This document shows positions 46,108 to 56,819 of a stretch of DNA of 64,000 nt, one piece after another. Below the pieces are notes generated by a model. That model saw only the letters and a program-made list of their open reading frames with translations. It was not told the DNA's origin and made no database searches. Numbering within the stretch: the first letter of the stretch is position 1; each line of letters begins with the position of its first letter. Source of the stretch: Channa striata (taxonomy: Eukaryota > Chordata > Actinopteri > Anabantiformes > Channidae); the NCBI GenBank assembly GCA_033026295.1, contig CM065178.1:25428585-25492584 (forward strand), given 5' to 3'. Both the position numbers and the translations under genes were made by a program.

Positions 46108-47835
46108 AGTCCACACATGCAAGACAGACCGTTCTGGCTGGCTCTGGTCAAACTACACTACCCATAATGCACCTGCCATCGCTGGTCTCCCTCCTCTCAC
46201 TGTTTCCAGGCTGAAGGAATCAGCTCAAAGTGACTTTTCTGCAGTTTGAGAAACGACAAAAGTCTTAGAATTTCCCGTTCAGCTGTTTTTTTTTCTTTTC
46301 CCCGTTAGAACAAACATTTTATTGGTCAGTTGAAAACAGCGATTCCCTTTTTACCGTTACGATGAAGAAAACGATCAGTAACGGGCGACACAGAGAGAAT
46401 TTTTTTTTTTTGAACCCGTTTGGTTTGTTGTATGGAAGCACATTCCTGCCATTAAAAAGAGAATTTAGGAAAGATGAAGGTTTCAGCTGTGATTGAGGTG
46501 TAAAGCTCAGCAGGCCAACAATCATTGGGCGTCAGAAGGCAGGACAGCTGGAAATCCTCCTGTGGACATCCGCAGCAGGACAAACTGAACATCAATGATA
46601 CGACAAAAGCTAAAACTACACATTAGAGTTTCAAACACTTCATTTAATATCCGCGTACTGACGTGCAGGTGCGTTGTCCCCGAGTCACCACAGGAATATT
46701 TATTGTCCCCGACGTTAATTTCCTTGCTTCCATACGCTGTCCCGACAGTTAACACCACGTTGGCCATGATCCTCGCACAGGGTCGATGTCAGGAAACCAA
46801 AGTGAATTGATGTGCAGCTCCTACAAACGTCCCCGTACTACTTCCCGCCCAACAACTGAACCTGAATCTCTGTGACGGGACGTTCGGGTTGTGGTTTTTC
46901 CTCCGCAGCGGTCTCTTGGGTTGGAGTTCTAGGAATCAGAAACCAAAAATGTGAAAGTCTTCTTCCCGCCACAAACCGCTTCGGGCCACTTGTGTGCTTT
47001 ATTAGCCGGTGAATGTTGTCCATGACTGACGTGTTTACCGTTCTGTGAATCTGTCTTTCCGTTCCTCCCGAGCAGCGCGTACTTTCCTCCGGTGCATGCT
47101 CACGCCGTTCATGTCTGCGGGCGAACGCCTTTGAAGAATCTCTGTGATGTTGTGTAGAATCTCAGTCTGGAGCTGTGAAACTGATCCGGGGTCTGTGATG
47201 AAGGACGCCTGACTGTGTCCTCCTTTAGTTTGTCTCTTTACTTCCTGTCCCCCGTTCACTCACTTTGCGCCTTTCAAAACAAGAGCCCGTGTTTTTGTTG
47301 CTGTATGATCGAAAGTGAGGGCAACAGCTTGTGTGTTTTACTCTTTGAACCAATGAACTCAAAAAGAAAGAAACTCACTGCTGCAGACGGTGAAATCATT
47401 TCCAGCTTTTCTCGGTTGTTTTCTCTTCACCTGCTGAGTAACGCTGAAACCGTAATATTTCTCTATGTTTCTGTTTTTGAATGTACAAATCAAACGATAA
47501 CCGAGCAGCAGCTCGCAGAACCGAGGGTCTTTCTGTCCTTGTGTTCATTGTCGTCAAAGGTGAAACCTTTTCATTTTAATTCCCAGACTTTACCGGGACA
47601 TGAAGGATTGAACCGTTTGTCGGCGTGTTCGGCATTCCGGATGCGGACGCTGTCGGCGGCGACTGAAGTGAGGCAGGAGTGTGTGTGTCCGTCCTGAGAG
47701 CAGCCTCAGCCTCAGACCGAGGATTTTTTTTTTTACCGGCTGTTTCTCGTCCTGTTGATCCGAACGAGGCTGCAGTTAGAAATAAGAATTTTTTACAGAA
47801 TCGCTCTGAGTTTGTTTTGTTTTTTTCACTATCAG

Positions 47836-47841
47836 AATAAA
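47836..47841 (+). terminator. Candidate snx2 polyadenylation signal (proximal)
   Basis: AATAAA in AT-rich context about 1.7 kb after the stop. Confidence 0.35.
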
Positions 47842-48147
47842 TTGCAACATCTCAAATCCGAGAAACTCCAAATCTGCCGTGTTCATCTCGTATTAAAGTT
47901 ACTGATTAAAACTCGAAATATTTAAAATTTTTCCTTTTTTTTCCCCTAGTGCTTATTCATACCACCCCTCAATCTGGAATCATGGAACACTGTTGATTTT
48001 TAAAATATATTTTATTTCACATTTTGTAATTTTTAGCTGATTTATTATTTTTATCTGGTTTATCCGAGCGGATTTTTTAAAACTCTTTTGGTTCCGATGT
48101 GATTTTCCTGCGGTGCAGCAGAGCAGACCTTTGAGTACTTTAATTAC

Positions 48148-48153
48148 AATAAA
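48148..48153 (+). terminator. Candidate snx2 polyadenylation signal (distal)
   Basis: AATAAA followed by a T-rich stretch (GGTTTCTTCTTCTC) within 40 bases. Confidence 0.4.
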
Positions 48154-48175
48154 GAATGTATGCAATCCACAGTCG

Positions 48176-48930
48176 CTCCGGTTTCTTCTTCTCTCACCTA
48201 CTGCAGGTTCTGAACTAACACATTTTAATGTATTTACTTCTCATTTAAAAGATTTTATTCACACATCATTTGTCAGTTAGTAATAATTATTCCAGCAAGT
48301 GAATAGGTCAGTAAGATTTCCACATGCTTGTTTTTTCGATGTGGTGCAAACTAACTTTATATTCACAAATCATAAAATGTATGAAAAGTACGAGAGGATG
48401 ACGTACGTATGTGAATCATGTTAAACTTGGTCGACTTTGGATGAAACGATCTCTGTAACCAACGTCCTCTAGAGATTTACACCATGTTGGTTATGAGCCT
48501 CCAGAGGGAGAAACTCCTCCGGCTGACGTCCCTCCGGTCACGGTTTTATTTCTTTAGGACTGAGAATGAGTCGTGTCACATACGTTTGACTTCCTATACT
48601 AAAAAAATGAAGGGTGTGAAACGTTTTTTTCTGTGCACAAAAATGTGTGAGCAAGACAAAAACAGCAGCTGACTTTGTGGATGTGAAGTTCTCCATAAGA
48701 TTTTCCTTTCATTTGAGCTCAAAAAAGCTGCAGCGTTTCCCAAATTGCAGCAGCTTTTTATCCTGCAAACAGCACGTGCGGTTTGTTTCTCTGTAATATT
48801 CTGGACAGACGCGGTTCTTCATATAGGACGTACTGAGGTCGCAGATTTCAGCAGAAGCTGAATATTTCGTGCACGTTTAAGGTGTTTTGCTGCAGGCTGC
48901 CGTGCGCCCTCACCCTCAGGTCCATGAGCA
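48176..48930. other. Intergenic DNA, no gene supported
   Basis: AT-rich, nothing recognised. Confidence 0.6.
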
Positions 48931-48934
48931 GGGA

Positions 48935-49380
48935 CCCAGAGACTCCAGTCCCGGTCTTCCTGGCTCCAGCAGCTCGAGAATAATGTCGGTAAACCCGCAT
49001 CCTTAACCTCCCGCTATCACTTTGGCTGAAGAGTAATGATGCACCCGCTTCTCCGGCTTCACCTCCACCTCCAACATTCTCACTTTGACTCCAGAATAAT
49101 GCGTCTGCATCTGTTTTCCTCGCTCATGCTAACCCCGCGCTCGCACATGACTGCACAATAATGTAGATGTATTTATTTTTACACCCGCCGCCTCGACCCC
49201 GCTCGCTATCAATCTGGCTTTAGAATAATGTAGGTGCATCTGTTCCGCTCACCCTCCTAACCTCTCAATTTCCCCGCCACTTCGGGATAATGTAGGTGCA
49301 TCTATTATCTCTGCTCACACCGGAGCTGCGGCTGCTGTCTCGGGCCTGTTTCTCCAATAATGTAGCAGCATTTACAACCA
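48935..49380 (+). repeat. Seven-unit degenerate tandem array centred on AATAATG
   Basis: Motif cores at 48979, 49032 (AGTAATG), 49095, 49157, 49224, 49286 (GATAATG) and 49356 give spacings of about 53-70 bases. Around the core, units share CGCTATCAnTnTGGCTnnAG upstream and GTAGGTGCATCTGTT downstream. No protein frame runs through it. Not a family I recognise. Confidence 0.75.
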
Positions 49381-49629
49381 CAGCCCCCCGACCCCCCCCC
49401 CCCACTTCACGTTATGGTCACGGAACATGTGAGTTTGTGGTGCCGCATCTTCTGCATCTTTGCGTAAACCTTCGGACACGTGCAGAGTTATTTAGGGTTT
49501 CGGCTCATCACTTACTCTGGCCCTCGCAGGCTTCCTGTTTGCCTCTGCTGGCGGCTTTAACTTTCCCCCTTTTTTCTCCAGAGACACAAAACCAGACGAG
49601 GTGTGAGAGGGAGAGGGAATGAAGCGAGG

Positions 49630-49880
49630 AGCAGATAACACTGTTGTTGCAGCATAACCCGGGGTTTTTATTTATCATATCTCCAAATGGCGATGTAGCT
49701 GTTGTGCTGTGGTCAGGATACAGTGACCTTAGTTGATCAACTACCCCCCTCAGCAGCCTGATAAGAGGCCTAATATAAGAGCGAGCGAGGGGGGAAGCCT
49801 GTACTGTAATTATTTCTGCGCTGTCAGAGGGGGGACGAGCCACAGGCCCCTGCCGATTCAAATCTGAGGCCAAACTAAAA
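49630..49880. promoter_or_regulatory. Candidate conserved noncoding element
   Basis: Includes ACAGTGACCTTAGTTGATCA, CAGCCTGATAAGAGGCCTAA and GTACTGTAATTATTTCTGCG. It is dense in factor-like words and has no repeats. A 183-codon minus-strand ORF crosses it but has no protein-like conservation. Judged from texture only. Confidence 0.35.
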
Positions 49881-51240
49881 GAGGAGGAAGGAACAACAAC
49901 AACGGCGAGCACGGCGACGCTGGGGAGACAAATATCAGCAGCTGCTGCGACATGGCTGAAATTGGGCCAGTTTGTCATGCACAGGGCTGCCACACACACA
50001 CACACACACACACATCGGAGACGCCGCGCAGGACTTAATTCAAACTTTACTGCTTTCACACAGACCTGAAATACTCACAGGTACACGTGTGCGCTCCAGC
50101 ATTTCCCTCTCCACTGACGGACGTGGAAACGTGAGTAAAGACTTTCGTCCGATTGTTTGCAGCCGCTCGCGCGACAGACATTTGTCACCGTGCGATTATA
50201 AGAGCAGCAAGCAAACGTTTGTCGAAATACTCACGTGCGTCATCTGAAGAGGCTTGAAACGTCTGTCAATCCACCGAGGGCACACGCACACAAGCACAAA
50301 ATACACTGAACCCTTTACGACACTCGTGTGAAACGCCGACATGGTCCCACTCAAATGAAAGTATGTGTATTAATATTAATGAGGTTCTGCTGCATAGAAC
50401 CAGCTCAGCTCTTCTCACCTTTGGCACCAAATTTCCCCCTTCACATTTACAGCAGTAGCACCTGGACGTCACGGTGATGTCGCTGCCACCGTCAAGCGAG
50501 AATGTTCTGGAGGCACTTTGTGGGAGTTTGGGTCGGACGACGAGACGACGTCTTTCTCACCAATCTGGCATCGGCTCCTTTAGAAACCAGGAACTACCCA
50601 CGACTTTGCCTGACGGATATGCAAAAAAACAACAAAAAAGAAGAGGGCGGAGTAGAGCTGAGGTGGGGGGAACATGCTGTGATTGTCTCAGCTGAGCTCT
50701 GGACGTCTGGTTTTGGACACAACTGGGCTGATCCCGTGATGCAGAGGTGCTTTTAATATGAACGTCCCTTGGACGTTGAGGAACAAGTCGGTAACTCTGA
50801 CAGACGCTTGTCTGACTTGGTTCTCCTCACTTTCAGGGTGAATCTGGACCTACTCGGCCGGACTGCATCATGTGGCTCTTTTTCTTTGCTCGAACCTTCC
50901 GTCCTTTTTACTTCCCTGGACGCACAGAAACGATCCCTCAGACTTTTTATCCAAAAACACACAGACTAACAAAGAGTCCGGTGATTTACGAGTTTCCTCG
51001 GGGAGAGTGTTGAAATCTGCCTGGACCTGAAACTCTCGAATTAAACTCAAGTTTGTTTGACCTTGAAAACGAGGAGCTGCTGCAGCAAAAAAAATAATTG
51101 TTGAGAAACAGCAACAACACAAAAAGTGTCAATTGTGGCTTTTATTGTGAAGCTGGGAGGATGTATGGGCCGGTGTCGCCCGGTGATCGATGACACGATA
51201 CCCAGCTTTCCTGATTTCACAAATTTCTATGAAATGTGTC
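49881..51240. other. Intergenic DNA, no gene supported
   Basis: A short (CA)n run is at 49993-50015. Nothing else recognised. Confidence 0.55.
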
Positions 51241-51254
51241 CTGAGTTCATGAAG

Positions 51255-51335
51255 GCGTGGAGATAAGCGGCTGGAAGCGGCTCGCCGGCCAATAGGATTC
51301 ATCCATTTCTGTCCTTATCTGCTGATAGCGAAGGA
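51255..51335. promoter_or_regulatory. Candidate enhancer with GATA and CCAAT motifs
   Basis: AGATAAG (51261), CCAAT (51289), CTTATCT (51314) and CTGATAG (51322) sit within 70 bases, forming an inverted GATA pair. Confidence 0.35.
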
Positions 51336-51339
51336 CCCC

Positions 51340-54025
51340 CTCCCCTCCCGCCTCTGCTCCTTCCCTGCATCCTCTCTGCTCCTTCCCTCGTCTCCTTCCT
51401 GCTCCTTTCCTTGGCCTCGCCATCCATCTTATCTCCGTCTCAGCTCTTCTTTCATCTTCCTTTTTCTCCTTTCTTCTCGCTCTCTGATCCATTCTTTTCC
51501 TCCTCCTCCTCTTTCTTCCTCCTCTCTGACCTTTTTAAAACGCGGAGACTTTAACTCAAACTGTGAACACTCACTCACCATGTGACAGTACGCTTTTATT
51601 TTGATGGTTCGGTTTTTTTGGCTCAAAAGCTTCACATAATTTTCACTGATCATCTGTAAAATGTAGTTACACTCGTTCTCCTTCTTCTTCTTGATTTTCC
51701 GCTTCCTCCTGCTCCTTTCCCGCCTCTTCATCACTGAAACCGGACTTCATCAGACTCGACCTGTCTCTCTGCACTCGTGGTGTTGCTGTGTTCTGTCACA
51801 TTTAACCGATTTCTGCGAGAGTTCTTACGCTGCTTGTTTACCCGAGTCTTCTAGGAGTCGACCGTGTGGACAAGCGTCCCAGAATTATTGCTTGGCAACC
51901 AGAAGTGAATGTGGGACTTTGCAAAGCCGATTCCATAACTTTCCTTTAGCACTGGCTATTACTCACTGTTCACCAATTTGTCATGTTTTAATATTCTGTC
52001 GGGCAACAAACAAACTCATTTAGTGTGTGCTCACTTTATCCATAAATTGTCTAATTACAAAGATTTCAGACCTTTGGAGACCTCGAGCTGCAGAGACACC
52101 TGCTGCCTAATATCTATCGTCATCCCAAGGAGAAGACATGTATCTCAGCAGGACTCCTGATTTTTTATGGGATGGACAATGGAAATAACTGTTAATCCCA
52201 GAGTTGAATTAGCCCATAATATTTTGCAGGGGCGGAGCCAGAGGGGGGCACTGGATGTGCCTGGCCCAAAATCTGAATGCCCACCCCAGGTACCTGCTGT
52301 AAAACCTTCAGCTGAAGAAGAACTGATCAGATGTGAATCTGAAATAAATCGCTCTAATATTAAAAAGGTAAAACTATTATTATGAACGTTTAGTTTCAAA
52401 TATCTTGTCGAATGGAAACGTCGTAGCAGTTATAACCAGGCAAGTGCTTTTAATCGTGACCGCGTCCTGCTCGCGTCTCTTTGTGTCTTTCCCGCTTAGG
52501 GTAACGTCCCAGAAACGCGTTTCGTACAATGCAGTCAGTCCCATTTTCGTTTCTAAGCCGTAAGCTGTGTAACAGTGACGCCACGTCTTCCCGGGTTTGT
52601 GATCAGCTGTGTTGTTGACCTGGACACGCTTGCAGAACTGGAGCCGCGGCGTTTCCTCAGTGTGTCTGGCAGAACTCGCCACGTTTTCACTGTAAAACTG
52701 GTTCCAACTCTTTGTCTCTAAAACACCCGAGAGGCTCCGCAGCGTCCCGTAAAACTGCCAGCGCTGCCGTTCGTCCGGCCGAGACACTAGATCTTCTTTA
52801 AGACACTTGAAGCCTTTTTTCTGTCTTTTGGACTCTTTAAAACAACATTGATCGTTTCCCACAATGACTTCCTGTCACTGTGGTAATGATTATGCAGATG
52901 TGGCACAACCTTTCTGTTTGACGGGCGGTTCCCACGGGGGAGGCGGTGACACGGCCGCTGCTGCTACGGCGACAGGCAACCGACATGTTTTCCCCCCTTC
53001 TCCACCCGACCCGACCTCTGTCCTTGTGCTTGGTGTGGCCTTTTATTGGAAGGTGGAGGGGCTGATGAGGAGCGGGACGCTCTGCTTAGACCAACACTGT
53101 TAAAAGCAATAAGCAGCTGATAACATGTAGCCTGAAATACAGCGAAGCGAGTTTTATGAGTGATACACTTTGTCGACTGCTGTAGCGAATTTTACAGGTT
53201 TAGATGAAAACAAACAATAAAAAACAATTTTTTTTATTGTTTATGTTACAGTATCATCAACCATAAAACTGTATGTCAGGTAAATGAATCAAATAATTGA
53301 CGGTAAAAAGAAAATAAGATTTTACACATTTATTTTGCAAACTTATGAAATATTAAACAACTCTTTTTTTCTTCCAAATTTCTGATATAAAGAGTTATAG
53401 ATCTATAGAGCTGTTCCTTTTATTACAGCGGGTTTTGATTTAGGCAGTGATCAGTATTATTATTATTATATTATTTGTGTGGGCAAATAATGAGGTTGTT
53501 TTAAAATTAAAGTTATAAAGTTATTTTTTAAGCTACAAAACAGTACTCTACATTAATAGCACTCAATACAATAATAATACTAACAACTCTAATAATAATA
53601 ACAATACACTTTATTTCTGCACCATCTCCAAATCTATTTTAAATTTAAAGTATTTGTGTTGCCCAAAGTCATATTTTTTTTGCTCTCGTCTCCCTAAAAA
53701 CCCCAGGACGCCATCACTGTCCCATCGTGTGCGTGATATCTGATCTCACTCCTGTGATAAGAACAATCTTGTTAGAAAACTGAAGTATGTTTTGTCGGTT
53801 TTGTTGCTTGCGTCCTCTTCTCGTCTCGGTCCTCTGGCCGTCTCCCTCTCCTCCAATGACAGCCCGGGTTGATTTATTCTCTCTGATGATTGGCCGTCTG
53901 CCGCCTCGCTGACAGCGAGCCTTCTTCATCATATCTCCACTTTTCCCCTCTTCCCTCCTCTTCTTCTCCAATTCATTTTTCCTTTCATAACAGGTTTTTT
54001 CCTCCCCTCCCTCTGCTCTGCCTCT
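51340..54025. other. Intergenic DNA, no gene supported
   Basis: Pyrimidine-rich at 51335-51530; AT-rich with TATTAT runs at 53200-53700. 52380-52862 has a 160-codon minus-strand ORF of no recognisable family. Confidence 0.55.
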
Positions 54026-54029
54026 GGAT

Positions 54030-54180
54030 TTTGTTTGACAGGAAATATTCCAGGCGATGTGGTGTGGTTGTAGATCTCGGGCTGTGGCAGACGCTATCGA
54101 TCGGCCTCATTTGCATACATAAATCTATTGGCTATCTGACACTTGCCAATATTCTGGGCAGCAGGGAGCGGCGGTGCTGA
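54030..54180. promoter_or_regulatory. Candidate conserved noncoding element with octamer motif
   Basis: Contains GGAAATATTCC, the octamer ATTTGCAT (54109-54116) and TTGGCTATCTGACACTTGCC, the last an NFI-like split site. It stands out from pyrimidine-rich sequence on its left. Confidence 0.35.
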
Positions 54181-54699
54181 GTCGGCCAGGTCACATTATC
54201 ATTGGTGATGGAGCTTTGATGAAGTGTGACAGTGCGGCACAGCTGCTGACTGACTGGCTGGAAGGCTGCACTGTAGAAAACAAACAAAAATGGACGCCAC
54301 ATTTAACCCGTGTGCGCCAAGATGTAAACCAGGCTGCAGGTGGCGACTTTTCTGCAGCGTAGACTTACGCCTCAAACCATGTTTGTCTGAAGGTCCATCC
54401 TCTGCCAAGATGAACAACTTCCAGCTAAGATCTGCTACTTCCTGCTGAACAGTCTGTAGTCCGCCATCTTTGACCACAGCGTGATGACAACATCCCCGGC
54501 TGGAGGTTTTACAGTAACGTGTCTGAGAGCATCTCAAAATATATCTACAAATAATGACAGAACTCTTCCGTCTCTTCCTTTAATAATAATTAAAAAAAAA
54601 TTTCTGCTTTTTCTTTTGTCTCTATTTGCGTCTCATGAAACCGTAAGACTTGTTTGACAGCACATACTTTGATGTTTCTCTCCTAAACTTAGATTTTAT

Positions 54700-54778
54700 T
54701 GCTTGTTTGTTCCTCACTTGTAAGTCGCTTTGGATAAAAGCGTCTGACAAATGACTAAATGTAAATGTAAATGTAATG
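54700..54778. mobile_element. Teleost SINE-type tail (GTCGCTTTGGATAAAAGCGT)
   Basis: GTCGCTTTGGATAAAAGCGT followed by CTGACAAATGACTAAATGTA and repeated AAATGT units is the well-known 3' end of a widespread fish SINE/LINE-tail family. Only the tail is visible. Confidence 0.75.
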
Positions 54779-54779
54779 T

Positions 54780-56155
54780 CCATCAGCTTTGTTGTTTCTG
54801 AAATCGCGTCCAGGGGGACGCTAAAAAGTGACGGACACAACTGGGACACACTTGCTGCCCTGGTTTTTGACACACAGACCTATGGGGCCTGACTCTGAGA
54901 TGGGTAACACATGGCTTTTCAAATTTGTATGAATTCATAAATTAGTTTTATTGTTGTTGATGACTACAGTTAGCCTAGTCTTAGCGTTTAGCTAACTTCA
55001 CAGTCATCGCTGCGTCTGTGTTTAACGTACAGTTTTTTTTTCAGCGTCGCCGTAACGACCTGCTGCCAGTGTCGCGGTTGGTTGTCTGCCATCTTTGTCT
55101 GCCACCTGGTTCCAACGTAACGTCAGCAGCCACTGGATGGCAGGAAACGCCGGCAAACGATGAGTCTTTTCAGGCTTTTGACTGAATCCACCGATAGAAA
55201 CGAAATGTGCCGACACAGGTTGCTATGAATGAAGACCTAAGAAAATCATCATTATTTCATGTGGCCACCGTCTAAAGCAGAGATGGTGACAAGCACTTCT
55301 CTTACGCTTTTACAAACTGTATTTTGATATTTTTAATGAGCTGGAAATTCCTTAAGTGAAGCAGAAAGACTTTAATGAATAAACCGCAGAGGAGCGAATT
55401 CGTTTTCGACGACCAACAAATGTGGCGCACAGAGCAAAGTGACCAACGCCGACCACCAGAAAATAAAAAGCCCGTCATGAAATTAATACCTCAGTCCGTG
55501 ACACTGTATCCACAGTAATGTCGTTTGAATCAGGTACAAATAAGATTCTGGCTCCATTTTGTAGGTGAAAAAAAGGACAAATTTCCCAGTGCACAATTAA
55601 TATGCATAAAACAACAAAAAGCATCTTTTTGTTGTTTTATGCACCGATGTAAAAACAAAGAAATAACAGCGTTTGTGTCTGCACCTTTTCTTTTTCTGTA
55701 TTTGTTCATTCGTGCACGTTTGTGTGTGTGTTTCTGTCTCTGGCCTTCGTGTTAAAGTGCGTGTGTGTGTGTGTGTGTGAGTGTGTGAAGCAGTAACAGT
55801 TTCTTTGTTTCTGTCGGAGGAAAAGGTCAAAGCAGCAGTGAGAATTAATTGAAGAGTGAGAGAGCACAGCTGGTTCTGTCAGAGTGTGTGTGTGTGTGTG
55901 TGGAGGGTTTTATGAGCCGCACTCCTCAGTCCGATAACCAGTTTTGGCATTTTACCACAGAGCGTGAACGAGAAGACACTTATAAACCAGCAAAATGCAG
56001 CGTATCGTTGAATCCAGTTATTAATTCCTCGACTTCCTCACGTGTTTCGTTTACTTCAATAACACTTCACCCTGTAATGTGATTCTCTTTTTACGTTCAC
56101 TGAGGAGAACACACTTCTCACACTTTTTCACGGCATTTCCAGCGTGCGGGATTGA
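54780..56155. other. Intergenic DNA, no gene supported
   Basis: Short (GT)n runs at 55758-55778 and 55883-55901. No exon recognised. Confidence 0.6.
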
Positions 56156-56167
56156 TTGCGTGTATAC

Positions 56168-56168
<1 letters not shown>

Positions 56169-56211
<43 letters not shown>
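56169..56211. repeat. (GT)n microsatellite
   Basis: About 21 GT units. Confidence 0.95.
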
Positions 56212-56214
<3 letters not shown>

Positions 56215-56354
56215 ACGCCTCTCATTACCTGGCAGCGTTCCTGCTGCTGTGTCATGGGAACGCACCGTGACAACTCGCTGCTTTCGTATGCAGGAGAACA
56301 GCACTGATGGCAGAGCCGAGTTAATAGCTCTTCGGTGGCGAAGCTCTGATCCTT

Positions 56355-56356
<2 letters not shown>

Positions 56357-56388
<32 letters not shown>
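56357..56388. repeat. (AC)n microsatellite
   Basis: About 16 AC units, inverted relative to the GT tract 145 bases upstream. Confidence 0.95.
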
Positions 56389-56390
<2 letters not shown>

Positions 56391-56559
56391 CCTCCACATT
56401 GTGATACAAACGCCAAGTGGCACAATTTAATGAAGTTCTGTTCTTTAGAGCAAGTGGCGTCTTGCAGCGATGGTGGGGGAGGCGTGAGAGCCCCTCTGCT
56501 CCTTCAGCTCATCTGTTTCTTTGAATAGTTTCCACGAGCCGATCGATGCGCCGGTTTTC

Positions 56560-56720
56560 TCCTGGCCTTTCAGCGCTGTCACCCATCATTGAGGCGATGC
56601 AAATTCACGTCAGAAACTGGCCTGACACTTTTCCTGCTCCAGAACGCAGCGGCTCAGCAATAAATGGGGTGAAGGCCTCGTTTCTCGGCGGAGGGAGAGG
56701 GAGACCTTTTCCATCAAAGT
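56560..56720. promoter_or_regulatory. Weak candidate conserved noncoding element
   Basis: CACCCATCATTGAGGCGATG, ATGCAAATTCACGTCAG and CAGCAATAAATGGGGTGAAG give an octamer, CRE-like and HOX-like content. Texture only. Confidence 0.25.
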
Positions 56721-56819
56721 TTTCTCTGCATCCTGACAAGGCCAGGATGGGAAGGACACTTGGTAAAGTTCATCACTTTCGAAATGGAGAAGCAGCAAAG
56801 TCGGAAAAGAAGAAATAAG

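Larger units (their letters stand above)
46108..48175 (+). other. Probable snx2 3' UTR and flank
   Basis: Noncoding after the snx2 stop. Candidate AATAAA signals are at 47836-47841 and 48148-48153. A motif resembling the ZNF143-type ACTACAnnnCCCA site (ACTACACTACCCATAATGCA) lies at 46152-46171. Confidence 0.5.

Noticed and set aside
47215..47697. 160-codon plus-strand ORF after snx2
   Set aside because: Lies in the probable snx2 3' UTR and has no conserved motif.
48935..49380. CRISPR array interpretation of the AATAATG repeats
   Set aside because: Units are degenerate with no identical repeats or unique spacers, in a vertebrate genome.
49508..50059. 183-codon minus-strand ORF
   Set aside because: Includes translated CA repeat and non-protein-like segments; more likely an open frame over a regulatory block.
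52380..52862. 160-codon minus-strand ORF
   Set aside because: No recognisable family or domain, no promoter or splice context; consistent with chance.
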